In this document: positions 8,422 to 17,853 of the stretch, in pieces | Numbering within the stretch: position 1 is the first letter of the stretch | Layout: the number at the start of each line of letters is the position of its first letter | Assembly (NCBI GenBank): GCA_012798805.1 | Contig: JAAZMM010000044.1 | Span: forward strand, 22,392 to 86,391 | Origin: Bacteroidales bacterium | GTDB taxonomy: Bacteria > Bacteroidota > Bacteroidia > Bacteroidales > UBA932 | Direction of reading: 5' to 3' | Length of the DNA stretch: 64,000 bases | The notes under the pieces: generated by a model | Databases searched by the model: none | What the model was told of the DNA's origin: nothing | Seen by the model: only the letters and a program-made list of their open reading frames with translations | Position numbers and translations under genes: made by a program

Positions 8422-10185
8422 CTAAATAGTGTCAAGTCCGAGAGTTTTCTTGAGCTCGCGGTACTCTTCGGATGTCTTCTGCAAATAGTTTGCCTTGTCG
8501 GAAGGCATATATAATTTTTGGGAGTTTTCCTGATCGGAAACCTCTTCCAAAACCACCTCAAGACGAAGTGAAGGATGATCTATGCGTTCCTTGACGAATG
8601 ATTCAAGACGCGAAAGAAAATGACGGTCAATGTACTCCTTCTGCGTTATATTGCTGACTTTGAAAGTAACGACTGAGCGCGATTCATCAATCTGCGGATT
8701 GCCCTTTGCAAGGGCGGCAGAGAGGTTGGGAGAACGGGATTCACTGGCCACCAGTGCTTCCCATACGCTCTTGAGATTCTCCTCATTGAGAGCCACTTTC
8801 TCTATCTCCGGCGCAAACTCCATCTGTTTTGAGGCTCCGGATTTAACTTGTTTCATCACATTTTTGATAGAAAGAGTTGAGGGACCCGGGGTGCGGGAAG
8901 TAGTTGATAGTTTGGAGTCTGTAGTGTGTAGTTCTGAGTTCTGAGTTTCGGGTTGCGGGGTGCTGGTTGCAGGTTGCGCGGTAGGAGCGGTCGGAGAGGG
9001 CTGGGGAGCAGCGGGTTGAGCTACCGGAGCGACCTGTGGCGCTACTTGTACCGTAGGAGCAGCCTGAACGGTAGCTTGTGCGACTGCGGGAGCTGCCATT
9101 ATACGGGATATTTTAAGCAATGCAAACTCTATCAACAACCTGGGATTGCCACTCTGGCGATAAGAAACCTCACATTCGGTAGTGACTTCGAGTGCCTCAT
9201 AGAGAAATTTCGCCGGACATTGCGCAGAGAGCTCTCTGTATCTTTGAGCCACCGAAGGTGCAAGCTCGAGAAGTGACTGCGATGCATCATGTTTGCAAAC
9301 AAGCAGGTCACGAAAATGATTGCTTAGACCTGAAACAAAGTGGAGCGCATTGAATCCTTTTGAAAGTATCTCGTCAAAAGTAAGGAATGTCGCTGCGTAG
9401 TCGCCTTTCAGAAAGTCTGCGGTTAGCCTAAAGTAATATTCGTAATCCAGAACGTTGAGGTTGTGGATCACCTGCTCATAACTCACCTCATGACCGCAGA
9501 AAGCTACGGTCTGGTCAAAAAGTGTGAGAGCATCACGCATTGCACCGTCGGCTTTTTGGGCAATGATATGGAGAGTGTCATCCCCTATGGTTACCTGCTC
9601 CTTTTGAGCTATGTCCTTGAGATTGCGCACTATATTCTCTACTGATATACGATTGAAGTCATAAGTCTGACATCTGGAAAGAATAGTTGGGAGAATCTTG
9701 TGCTTTTCAGTAGTAGCAAGGATAAAAATCGCATAGGATGGTGGCTCTTCGAGAGTCTTGAGAAAGGCATTGAAGGCCTGTTGCGAGAGCATGTGAACCT
9801 CGTCTATGATATAGACGCTGTATTTTCCTATTTGAGGCGGAATGCGGACCTTGTCGGTAAGATTGCGGATATCATCTACGGAATTATTGGATGCGGCATC
9901 CAACTCATGTATGCTATATGAGCGCCCTTCGGCAAATGAGAGACAAGATTCACAAACACCACAGGGCACCAGATCGTCCGAGAGGTTGGAGCAGTTGATA
10001 GTCTTTGCAAAAATCCTGGCAGCACTGGTTTTTCCCACTCCACGCGGACCGCAGAATAGGTATGCATGCGCCAGCTGATTTCTGATAATGGAATTCTTAA
10101 GGGTCCGGGCAATGTTTTCCTGGCCAATTAGCGAATCGAAATCATTCGGTCTGTATTTACGTGCAGATACTATGAACTGTCCCAT
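8422..10185 (-). CDS. dnaX: DNA polymerase III subunit gamma/tau
   Basis: ARKYRPNDFDSLIGQENIARTL, FCGPRGVGKTSAARIFAK, zinc-binding CxxxxxxxxCxxCxxC, SRC (ILSRCQTYDF); Pro/Ala-rich linker. Confidence 0.95.
   Translation of the reverse strand: MGQFIVSARKYRPNDFDSLIGQENIARTLKNSIIRNQLAHAYLFCGPRGVGKTSAARIFAKTINCSNLSDDLVPCGVCESCLSFAEGRSYSIHELDAASNNSVDDIRNLTDKVRIPPQIGKYSVYIIDEVHMLSQQAFNAFLKTLEEPPSYAIFILATTEKHKILPTILSRCQTYDFNRISVENIVRNLKDIAQKEQVTIGDDTLHIIAQKADGAMRDALTLFDQTVAFCGHEVSYEQVIHNLNVLDYEYYFRLTADFLKGDYAATFLTFDEILSKGFNALHFVSGLSNHFRDLLVCKHDASQSLLELAPSVAQRYRELSAQCPAKFLYEALEVTTECEVSYRQSGNPRLLIEFALLKISRIMAAPAVAQATVQAAPTVQVAPQVAPVAQPAAPQPSPTAPTAQPATSTPQPETQNSELHTTDSKLSTTSRTPGPSTLSIKNVMKQVKSGASKQMEFAPEIEKVALNEENLKSVWEALVASESRSPNLSAALAKGNPQIDESRSVVTFKVSNITQKEYIDRHFLSRLESFVKERIDHPSLRLEVVLEEVSDQENSQKLYMPSDKANYLQKTSEEYRELKKTLGLDTI
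8888..8984. repeat. Heptad array B, inside the dnaX linker (RGTNNNN on +)
   Basis: From 8902: agttgat agtttgg agtctgt agtgtgt agttctg agttctg agtttcg ggttgcg gggtgct ggttgca ggttgcg cggtagg; translated on - as PTAQPATSTPQPETQNSELHTTDSKLSTTSRTPG. Confidence 0.88.
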
Positions 10186-10238
10186 ATTATGTCTCTACGA
10201 TAGGTATTGAGTAATTTCACAAAAATAGGAATAATTTA

Positions 10239-10246
10239 TAACTTTG
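10239..10246 (+). promoter_or_regulatory. Bacteroidetes -7 element TAACTTTG upstream of M16 peptidase
   Basis: Match to TAnnTTTG, 20 nt before ATG 10267. Confidence 0.4.
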
Positions 10247-10266
10247 CGCCACTCAAAAGAGAATAG

Positions 10267-11529
10267 ATGGATAATTCTTCGCAAAATATATATATAAAAA
10301 CACTTCCCTCCGGAATCAAATTTGCCTTCAAACGCTCACTTTCACCGGTAGCCTATTGCACGCTCAATATCCGCTCCGGGACGCGTCACGAACCGGAAGA
10401 ACTTCCCGGTACTGCCCATTTTGCGGAACACATGCTCTTTAAAGGCACTTCAAAACATTGCCAGCGCGAGATCAACAACCGTCTGGAGCGCCTGGGAGGT
10501 GAACTTAATGCATTTACCACCAAAGAAGAGACGGTAGTTCATGCCACAACTCTCAAGGAAGACATCGGCAAGTCGGCAGATCTGCTTTTTGAAATAGTAC
10601 TCAGTTCTACATTTCCTGAAAAGGAACTCATCAAAGAACGCTCTGTAATCATTGATGAAATCAATATGTACAAAGATTCTCCTGCCGAGAAGATCTATGA
10701 TGACTTCGAAGAGCTTCTCTTCGGCAACCATCCTCTATCAAGATCCATTTTGGGAGATGCAAAAAGTCTTAAAAAAATATCTACAACAGATCTGCGGGAT
10801 TATGCCAAATCGAGATTCACTCCATCTGCCCTTTGTTTCACCGCAGTAGCTGATATGGAGCCTGAAATTGTCGCTAAAATGGTAGAAAAGGCCATTTCAC
10901 GCCATTTTGACGGATCAGTAAAGAGCAAAACGTCCCAACAAGTTAATTCCTCCAATAGATCTTCACTTGATATCGGTGAAATATTTCACAAAGAAATCTC
11001 GCGCAGAAACCATCAGGCCCACTGCATCATAGGTAGCAGCGCCTACTCGCTCTATGACAAGAATCGTCTTGCTCTCCTGTTGCTCTGCAACATGCTGGGC
11101 GGTCCCTCCTCCAACTCGCGTCTCAACCAAAGACTCAGGGAGCGCTCCGCACTGGTATATGCGGTAGAATCGTCATACACTCAATATTCGGACACCGGCA
11201 CCTTCGCTATATATTTCGGATGTGATAAAGGGGATGTGGAAAAATGTCTATCTTTAACCGACAAAGAGATCGGATTTTTCCGTGACGGCCGGCTCAGCGA
11301 AGCACAGCTTAGCTCAGCCAAAAAGCAACTTCTCGGACAACATGCCATCTCCTCGGACAATGGCGAAGTGCAGGCTCTCTCCATGGGCAAAAGCCTTCTC
11401 TCTTACGGCAACGTAATGCCCGACAGTGAGATAATTCGCCTGATAAAGGAGATCACTACTGAAGATATCCGTAGTGTAGCATATGAGGTGCTGGCCCCCG
11501 AACGACTCTCGACTCTCATATACAGATAA
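10267..11529 (+). CDS. M16 family zinc peptidase
   Basis: HFAEHMLFKGT (HxxEH) and downstream Glu; M16 C-terminal repeat. Confidence 0.92.
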   Translation: MDNSSQNIYIKTLPSGIKFAFKRSLSPVAYCTLNIRSGTRHEPEELPGTAHFAEHMLFKGTSKHCQREINNRLERLGGELNAFTTKEETVVHATTLKEDIGKSADLLFEIVLSSTFPEKELIKERSVIIDEINMYKDSPAEKIYDDFEELLFGNHPLSRSILGDAKSLKKISTTDLRDYAKSRFTPSALCFTAVADMEPEIVAKMVEKAISRHFDGSVKSKTSQQVNSSNRSSLDIGEIFHKEISRRNHQAHCIIGSSAYSLYDKNRLALLLLCNMLGGPSSNSRLNQRLRERSALVYAVESSYTQYSDTGTFAIYFGCDKGDVEKCLSLTDKEIGFFRDGRLSEAQLSSAKKQLLGQHAISSDNGEVQALSMGKSLLSYGNVMPDSEIIRLIKEITTEDIRSVAYEVLAPERLSTLIYR

Positions 11530-11535
11530 CTGAAA

Positions 11536-12165
11536 ATGGACCTCTTGGAGAAATATCTTATTGCACACTCCACACCTCAGAGCGAGGAACTTATCTGGCT
11601 TACGCGCCAGACGCACCTTAGGACCAACCGTGGCCGGATGCTTTCCGGACCCATTCTCGGTAAATTTTTGGAAATGGTCACTAAAATGATCTCTCCCTCC
11701 AGAGTCCTCGAGATAGGAACATTTACAGGTTACTCTACTATTGCCATTTCACGCGGACTTGCCCCCGGCGGCACCATTGATACCATAGAAATTAATGATG
11801 AACTCGAAGATCTCATTCGCGAAGCTTACGACAAAGCGGGTATTACAGAGAGAGTAAGACTTATCTTCGGAGATGTACTCCAACTGCTTCCAACACTCAA
11901 AGAGGGCTACGACTTTATATTTTTGGATGCCAATAAACGAGAATATCCCCGCTATTATGAAGCAGCTATCGGATTGCTCCGTAGCGGAGGCTTCATTCTG
12001 GCGGATAATGTGCTCTGGGACGGCAAGGTATATGAAGATTCCCCTTCAACGGATCCACAGACACGTGGCATCCTCGAATTTAACCGTATCGTAGCTGAAG
12101 ATCCCCGGGTGGAAAATGTCATCATACCTCTGCGTGACGGCATCAATATCATTAGAAAACTCTAA
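11536..12165 (+). CDS. Class I SAM-dependent O-methyltransferase (caffeoyl-CoA OMT-like family 3)
   Basis: VLEIGTFTGYSTIAISRGL, DFIFLDANKREYPRYYE, ILADNVLWDGKV. Confidence 0.88.
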   Translation: MDLLEKYLIAHSTPQSEELIWLTRQTHLRTNRGRMLSGPILGKFLEMVTKMISPSRVLEIGTFTGYSTIAISRGLAPGGTIDTIEINDELEDLIREAYDKAGITERVRLIFGDVLQLLPTLKEGYDFIFLDANKREYPRYYEAAIGLLRSGGFILADNVLWDGKVYEDSPSTDPQTRGILEFNRIVAEDPRVENVIIPLRDGINIIRKL

Positions 12166-12198
12166 AAAACAATATCAACTTTACAAAACTCATCAGTT

Positions 12199-12666
12199 AT
12201 GTCAAAATTTATTAAAGAATTCAAAGAATTCGCAATGAAAGGCAATGTGATGGATATGGCAATCGGTGTTGTTATCGGTGCTGCTTTCGGAGCAATCGTT
12301 ACTTCACTAGTAGCTGATCTTATCATGCCACTCATCAGCTGGGCGACCGGTGGACTGGACTTCTCAGATTGGAGAATAACCCTTCGTGCCGCCATAGAGG
12401 CTACTGAAACCACCGATGCAGTAGAAGGCCTCTACATTAGCTACGGTAACTTTATCAATGTGCTCTTTAACTTTATCATCATTGCGCTCTCAATTTTCCT
12501 TGTAATAAAGGGAATAAACAAGATGTCCAACAGATTTGAGTCTGAAAAGGCTAAAAAAGAGAGAGAAGAGGCCGAAGCTAAAGCAAAAGCAGAAGCAGAA
12601 GCTCCGGCTCCCGAAAGCGAGGAGGTGAAAATATTGAAAGAAATCCGCGACGCACTCAAAAAATGA
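12199..12666 (+). CDS. mscL: Large-conductance mechanosensitive channel
   Basis: FIKEFKEFAMKGNVMDMAIGVVIGAAFGAIVTSLVADLIMPLI; C-terminal helix ILKEIRDALKK. Confidence 0.94.
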   Translation: MSKFIKEFKEFAMKGNVMDMAIGVVIGAAFGAIVTSLVADLIMPLISWATGGLDFSDWRITLRAAIEATETTDAVEGLYISYGNFINVLFNFIIIALSIFLVIKGINKMSNRFESEKAKKEREEAEAKAKAEAEAPAPESEEVKILKEIRDALKK

Positions 12667-12674
12667 TCTGCAGA

Positions 12675-13970
12675 TCAAAGCAGATCCAGCACATAATCGC
12701 GGTAATATTGACTGGTAACGAAATTCGAGGCAAGGTGGCGAAGCGAGTCACGACAAGCCTCGAATTTTGCTTTATTAGCCTCTTTTATCGGCTCTGCCGG
12801 AGGTGACTCCATTTTGAGCGGATTGATTGGTGTTCCGTTTTTCCAAACCCTAAAGTCGAGATGGGGGCCGGTGGACATCCCCGTGCTACCGACATAACCG
12901 ATAACCTGGCCCTGAGAAACCCTGGAGCCCACTTTCAGGCCGGAGGCATACTTTGACAAATGAAGATAAGCGGTCGTATAGACAGAGTTGTGACGAATTT
13001 TCACAGTATTACCGCCCCCTCCTTTGTAACCCTTTTCTATCACCACTCCATCTCCAATGGTAAGTACCGGAGTGCCGGTCGGGGCTGCATAATCGACACC
13101 CGTGTGAGGCCTGACTACCCGGGTAATAGGATGTCTTCTGGCATAGGAAAATCCCGAACTTATCCTCGAGAAATATTTCAAAGGACATTTTAGAAAAGAT
13201 TTCCTCATACTCTCCCCGTCGGTATTCCAGTAACGGTTGGAAGTGCCTTCTTCTTCAAAATAGAGACACTCTATAGACTTGCCGCCACTTGTAAAGGTCG
13301 AAAACCATACTTCACCTATATCGATTGCCTCTCCATCACAAGAGTATTCATTGTAGAGCACTTTGAACGAGTCACCCTTCTGCAATCCGAAAAAATCAAC
13401 ACTCCAGGCATATATTTCAGATAGTTTTATTGCCAATAGCGGTGAAGCACCTGCATCCTGAATATCATTCCATAGAGAAGAAGAGATCTCCACTTCTACA
13501 TATTTCTGCTCCACATCCACTTGCTTTTGCACAAGCGATACGGCAAGGGTATCACGCAGATCGAAAACTACTGCAGAGAGATTGTCCTTCTGATAAACAA
13601 AAAAATCGGGAGCCTCGCCCTCGGCAGGGAGATAAGCATAATAGGGCTGCCCCGTCTTGAAAGCAGTCGCATCAAAGATACCCCGTGATTTGGAGACCAG
13701 ATCATTGACCTTGCCGAGAGGTACTCCGAAACCATTGAGTACTGTAGAAAAATAGTCCCTTGCTCCCACCTTGCCTTCCACCACTATATATTTGTCCTGC
13801 GGAATCCCGAAATAATCTGTTGAGACCTCCTCTACCCAATGCTCCTGTTCCGAAATCTCATCGGATGCTCCATTTCCATTACACGCAGCCAATAATACCA
13901 CAAAAATCATCAATACCGCCAATCCGGGCAGCACTCTTGTAAATTCGCCTTTATATCTCACTTTACGCAT
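12675..13970 (-). CDS. M23 family metallopeptidase, putative lipoprotein
   Basis: Start at MRKVRYKGEF; lipobox LLAAC; HPITRVVRPHTGVDYAAPTGTPV, HLDFRVW. Confidence 0.9.
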   Translation of the reverse strand: MRKVRYKGEFTRVLPGLAVLMIFVVLLAACNGNGASDEISEQEHWVEEVSTDYFGIPQDKYIVVEGKVGARDYFSTVLNGFGVPLGKVNDLVSKSRGIFDATAFKTGQPYYAYLPAEGEAPDFFVYQKDNLSAVVFDLRDTLAVSLVQKQVDVEQKYVEVEISSSLWNDIQDAGASPLLAIKLSEIYAWSVDFFGLQKGDSFKVLYNEYSCDGEAIDIGEVWFSTFTSGGKSIECLYFEEEGTSNRYWNTDGESMRKSFLKCPLKYFSRISSGFSYARRHPITRVVRPHTGVDYAAPTGTPVLTIGDGVVIEKGYKGGGGNTVKIRHNSVYTTAYLHLSKYASGLKVGSRVSQGQVIGYVGSTGMSTGPHLDFRVWKNGTPINPLKMESPPAEPIKEANKAKFEACRDSLRHLASNFVTSQYYRDYVLDLL

Positions 13971-14030
13971 CTTTTTACTCTTAATTTTCCCGCAAGTTAA
14001 CCATTTTTCAACACTCTGTTGATATTTTTG

Positions 14031-14068
14031 TGGAAAAATTTGTAAAAATTTGTAAAAAAGTGGAAAAC
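14031..14068 (+). promoter_or_regulatory. Candidate MraZ operator: four TGKAAAA repeats at 10-bp spacing
   Basis: TGGAAAAATT TGTAAAAATT TGTAAAAAAG TGGAAAACTA; TG at 14031, 14041, 14051, 14061. Confidence 0.55.
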
Positions 14069-14082
14069 TATTATTACTTTTG
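14049..14082 (+). promoter_or_regulatory. dcw cluster promoter: TTTG (14049-14052), N22, TACTTTTG (14075-14082)
   Basis: Match to Bacteroidetes -33 TTTG / -7 TAnnTTTG, ahead of mraZ ATG 14122. Confidence 0.6.
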
Positions 14083-14121
14083 CAAAACACATCATATAAA
14101 CAACTATACTATCACATTTGA

Positions 14122-14568
14122 ATGGCAAAGTTTATCGGCGAATATAAAGCAAAAGTTGACGACAAGGGGAGGTTAATCTTCCCCTCTGCCTTCAAATCCG
14201 CTATGGGTAGCGGAGCCGACCTGCGCTTTGTCATAAAAAAATCCCTGTTTTCCGAGTGTCTCGAGATGTATGAATATGCTGAGTGGGAAAGGGAGTCTGA
14301 GGAGGTCAGAAGCCGTCTCAACTTCTTCAACCGCGAGCACGCTGTTTTTTGGAGAGAATATATGCGTGGCAGCCATGTTGTGGAGCCCGACGAGAAACTT
14401 GGCAGGATCTCCATCCCAAAGGAAATGCTCGACTCTGTCGGAATCCTGAAGGATGTGATATTCTTTGGCAACAATCACAAGATCGAGGTCTGGGCTAAGG
14501 AGAAACTCGAAGCCCAGCAGCTCGACAGTGATGCCTTTGTTGCACTTGCTGAAAAGATTCTGGGCTAG
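14122..14568 (+). CDS. mraZ: Division/cell wall cluster transcriptional regulator MraZ
   Basis: FIGEYKAKVDDKGRLIFPSAFKSAM and second motif DEKLGRISIPKEMLD; first gene of dcw. Confidence 0.93.
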   Translation: MAKFIGEYKAKVDDKGRLIFPSAFKSAMGSGADLRFVIKKSLFSECLEMYEYAEWERESEEVRSRLNFFNREHAVFWREYMRGSHVVEPDEKLGRISIPKEMLDSVGILKDVIFFGNNHKIEVWAKEKLEAQQLDSDAFVALAEKILG

Positions 14569-14586
14569 AAAAGAAGGAGGTGAGAG

Positions 14587-15489
14587 ATGTCAGCCTACCA
14601 TATACCTGTGTTACTGGAGGAGAGCGTGTCAGCTCTGGCAGTAAAAGAGAGTGGGATCTATGTTGATGCCACTTTCGGGGGCGGAGGTCACAGCAGGGCT
14701 ATTCTCGAGCGTCTAGGCAGCAAGGGTCGCCTGATGGTATTTGATAAGGACTACGAGGCTTTTGCAAATTTGCCTGACGACGATAGAGTTATCGCAGTCA
14801 ACAACAATTTCCGGTTTATCCACAACTATGTGAGATACCATGGTTTTGACAAGGTGGATGGAATAATAGCCGACCTGGGGGTTTCCTCCCATCAATTCGA
14901 CACAAGTGAGCGGGGGTTTTCCTTTAGATTTAACGCTCCGTTGGATATGAGGATGAATCTGGAAGCGAGAAAAAGTGCGAAAGATATTTTAAATAGTTAT
15001 ACGTTAGAAGAACTGGAAAAGGTCTTCAGAGTCTATGGGGAGGTAGGTGAGAGCAGAAAGGTAGCAGATCTTATATGCAGGGCCAGGGAGGTCACTCCCA
15101 TAGAGACAACCGAAGATTTGGGCAGAGCCTTAGAAAGCGTTCTGCCCAAATTTTCAGAACACAAATTCCTCGCCAGGATCTATCAGGCGCTTAGGATTGA
15201 AACCAATGATGAATTGCGTGACCTGGAGGGATTGATGAAGGGAGTTGTGCGTTCACTTAAAAGCGGAGGCATAGTTTCAATTATCAGTTATCACTCCCTT
15301 GAGGATAGGATAGTGAAGAATTTTCTCAAATCCGGCAATGTGACCGGCAGGATTGAAAAAGACCTGAAAGGGCATGGCTCCTCCCCTTTCGAACTGGTCA
15401 ACAAAAAGCCGATCCTCCCCGGTGAAGATGAAATTGCCGGCAACACCCGCGCCAGGAGCGCTAAACTCAGGATTGCTAAAAGGAGATAG
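14587..15489 (+). CDS. rsmH: 16S rRNA (cytosine1402-N4)-methyltransferase
   Basis: HIPVLLEESVSAL, YVDATFGGGGHSRAIL, GIIADLGVSSHQFD, ERGFSFRFNAPLDMRM. Confidence 0.96.
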   Translation: MSAYHIPVLLEESVSALAVKESGIYVDATFGGGGHSRAILERLGSKGRLMVFDKDYEAFANLPDDDRVIAVNNNFRFIHNYVRYHGFDKVDGIIADLGVSSHQFDTSERGFSFRFNAPLDMRMNLEARKSAKDILNSYTLEELEKVFRVYGEVGESRKVADLICRAREVTPIETTEDLGRALESVLPKFSEHKFLARIYQALRIETNDELRDLEGLMKGVVRSLKSGGIVSIISYHSLEDRIVKNFLKSGNVTGRIEKDLKGHGSSPFELVNKKPILPGEDEIAGNTRARSAKLRIAKRR

Positions 15490-15492
15490 GAT

Positions 15493-15825
15493 ATGGGACT
15501 GAGAAGAAATATCATAGATAAGATCACTTCGTTTTTTAGTGGATCTTTTATATTAAAAAGAAGACTTGACAGATTTCTTTGGTTCTTCATCTATATATTT
15601 ATCCTGCTCGTGCTCTTTATCAGCTGGAATCTCTATATCGAGAGCAGACTGGTTAAAATCGAAAAAAACTCGGCTATCATCAAGGATCTCGAGATCAACC
15701 ACCAGCAACGCTCCCTGGAGCTTGTGGCCCTTGACTACAAGCCAGAAGTAGAAAAAATGTTACAGAATTTCGGTTCAAAGCTACAGGATCCGACCGACCC
15801 GCCTATAAGAGTAAAAGGAGAGTAA
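15493..15825 (+). CDS. FtsL-like cell division protein
   Basis: 110 aa, single TM then short coiled region, in the ftsL position of dcw. Confidence 0.75.
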   Translation: MGLRRNIIDKITSFFSGSFILKRRLDRFLWFFIYIFILLVLFISWNLYIESRLVKIEKNSAIIKDLEINHQQRSLELVALDYKPEVEKMLQNFGSKLQDPTDPPIRVKGE

Positions 15826-15828
15826 AAA

Positions 15829-17853
15829 ATGAAAGTCAACATCGGAAAAGTGGGCATGGCGTATGTCATTTTCATCCTCATCGCATTAGCTGCGGTGGTG
15901 AAGATCGTCTATACCCAGTTTTTCCATACCCCCGAAAAGTCCGAAGTTGCAAGTGCAATTACCGATACGGAGGAAATCAAGGGTCGCAGAGGGAGCATCC
16001 TCTCTGATGATGGACGTTACCTGGCCTTTTCAATTCCGGAATACAAACTCTATATGGACCTAAGCAGCAAGGTGATATCCGACACTCTTTTTGACAATAA
16101 TGTGAAAGCCCTTTCAGTAGAGTTGGCAAATCTTTACAAGGATCGCAACGCAGCAGGATATGAAAGGCTTCTGCGTACAGCACGCAAAGAGCAAAAAAGA
16201 TATCTCTGCATCAATAAGAAACTGCTTACTTACCAGGAAATGAAGCGTGCGAAGACCTTCCCTATTTTCGACCATGGACAAAGGAGGGGCGGTCTGATCA
16301 TAGAAGTAGTGGATGATCACCGTGAATATCCATACGATTACCTCGCCTACCGCACTCTGGGCCATCTCAAGAGCGATACTGCTCAGATAAGAGTTGGTAT
16401 TGAAGGGAGTTGCGATTCCATACTTAGGGGCAAACCAGGTCAACGACCAATTAGGAAAACAGAGGGTAATGAGTGGATTCCCGATTATGACAGAGCCATT
16501 ATTCCTCCGGTAAATGGTACCGATATAAAGACCACTCTCAATATCGATATCCAAAGTATAGCTGAAAGAGTGCTACGCAAGATGTTTTCTCAGAGCGAAG
16601 ACCTTCAGGCCGGCACAGTGATAGTCATGGAGGTTGCCACAGGCGAGATAAAGGCTATGGTGAATCTTGAAAAATATAACGGCAAGTATGTGGAGAGATA
16701 CAATTACGCTATAGGCAGAAAAGGTGAACCGGGATCAGTATTCAAACTCACCTCGCTGGCGATTCTCCTTGAGACCGGGAAAGTCAAATTGGAGGATGAA
16801 ATGAAGGCGGAAGTCTATTACAGTGTACCGGGGAACAAATATGAAGACCCTTACCTTCGAGGCTACGATAAAATAAGCGTCCAAAGAGGATTTGAGATCT
16901 CCTCAAATAATGTCTTCATAAAGCAGGTGTGGGAAAATTTTGGCTCCAGCAGATCCGCACAACAACAATATACAGATCTCCTTAAAGCAATGAATATCCA
17001 CTATGATCACGACATTGAAATAAACGGTCTCGCTAAAGCAACAATCCCTTCACCCTCGGATAAGGTCAGACCTTGGAAAGATATAGACCTTGCCTCTCTT
17101 GCCTTTGGATATGCAGCAGAACTGACTCCACTCCATACTGTGACCTTCTATAACGCTATCGCCAACAATGGAGTAATGGTCAGACCTCACCTGATAAGCG
17201 AATTTATCAAAGATGGAGAGACAATTAAAAAGATTGAGCCGGTAGAGATCTCAACTGTTTGCTCAGAATCTACTGTAAAGGAGCTTCATAAGGCTCTTAG
17301 AGCCGTAGTCGAGAATGAGCGTGGAACAGCAAGGTCTGCATTCAAAGATTGCAAAGTAAAAGTAGCAGGAAAAACAGGCACCGCAAAAGTAGTCATTCCC
17401 TCTACCGGGACTTATAATGACCGTCAGGGCAGAAAAATGCACCAGGGCTCATTTGTGGGCTTTTTCCCCTATGAAAACCCAAAATATACCGCAATTGCCG
17501 TAGTCTATTCGGGGCTGACACATAAAAACTTTTATGGCAGCAAATGGGCCGCCCCAATAGTTAGGGAGATTGCCGAATACATCTATACGACATCGCCCGA
17601 ATGGAATGGGCGGTTGACTGCTTCTGCGCAACTTCCCGCATATAAGGAGTACCCTAACCATGCGGTCAATGATACGCTGTCGGGAGTACCAAATGTGGTC
17701 GGAATGGGACTTAAAAACAGTATTAGCACCCTTGAAAGCAGAGATTACAGAGTCTCTTTTTCGGGACATGGCAATGTAATAAAACAGGAGCCCGCTCCCG
17801 GCACGGAGAGCACAAACAGAATAGTAAAACTTTACCTGGCAGAAAAAAAATGA
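15829..17853 (+). CDS. ftsI: Penicillin-binding protein 3/FtsI-type transpeptidase with PASTA domain
   Basis: GEPGSVFKLTSLAI (SxxK), SSNNVF (SxN), KTGTAKV; C-terminal VPNVVGMGLKNSISTLESRDY. Confidence 0.93.
   Translation: MKVNIGKVGMAYVIFILIALAAVVKIVYTQFFHTPEKSEVASAITDTEEIKGRRGSILSDDGRYLAFSIPEYKLYMDLSSKVISDTLFDNNVKALSVELANLYKDRNAAGYERLLRTARKEQKRYLCINKKLLTYQEMKRAKTFPIFDHGQRRGGLIIEVVDDHREYPYDYLAYRTLGHLKSDTAQIRVGIEGSCDSILRGKPGQRPIRKTEGNEWIPDYDRAIIPPVNGTDIKTTLNIDIQSIAERVLRKMFSQSEDLQAGTVIVMEVATGEIKAMVNLEKYNGKYVERYNYAIGRKGEPGSVFKLTSLAILLETGKVKLEDEMKAEVYYSVPGNKYEDPYLRGYDKISVQRGFEISSNNVFIKQVWENFGSSRSAQQQYTDLLKAMNIHYDHDIEINGLAKATIPSPSDKVRPWKDIDLASLAFGYAAELTPLHTVTFYNAIANNGVMVRPHLISEFIKDGETIKKIEPVEISTVCSESTVKELHKALRAVVENERGTARSAFKDCKVKVAGKTGTAKVVIPSTGTYNDRQGRKMHQGSFVGFFPYENPKYTAIAVVYSGLTHKNFYGSKWAAPIVREIAEYIYTTSPEWNGRLTASAQLPAYKEYPNHAVNDTLSGVPNVVGMGLKNSISTLESRDYRVSFSGHGNVIKQEPAPGTESTNRIVKLYLAEKK

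Noticed and set aside
8422-10185. Programmed frameshift in dnaX as in E. coli gamma/tau
   Set aside because: No convincing A AAA AAG-type slippery site with a downstream stem-loop was seen at the appropriate position.
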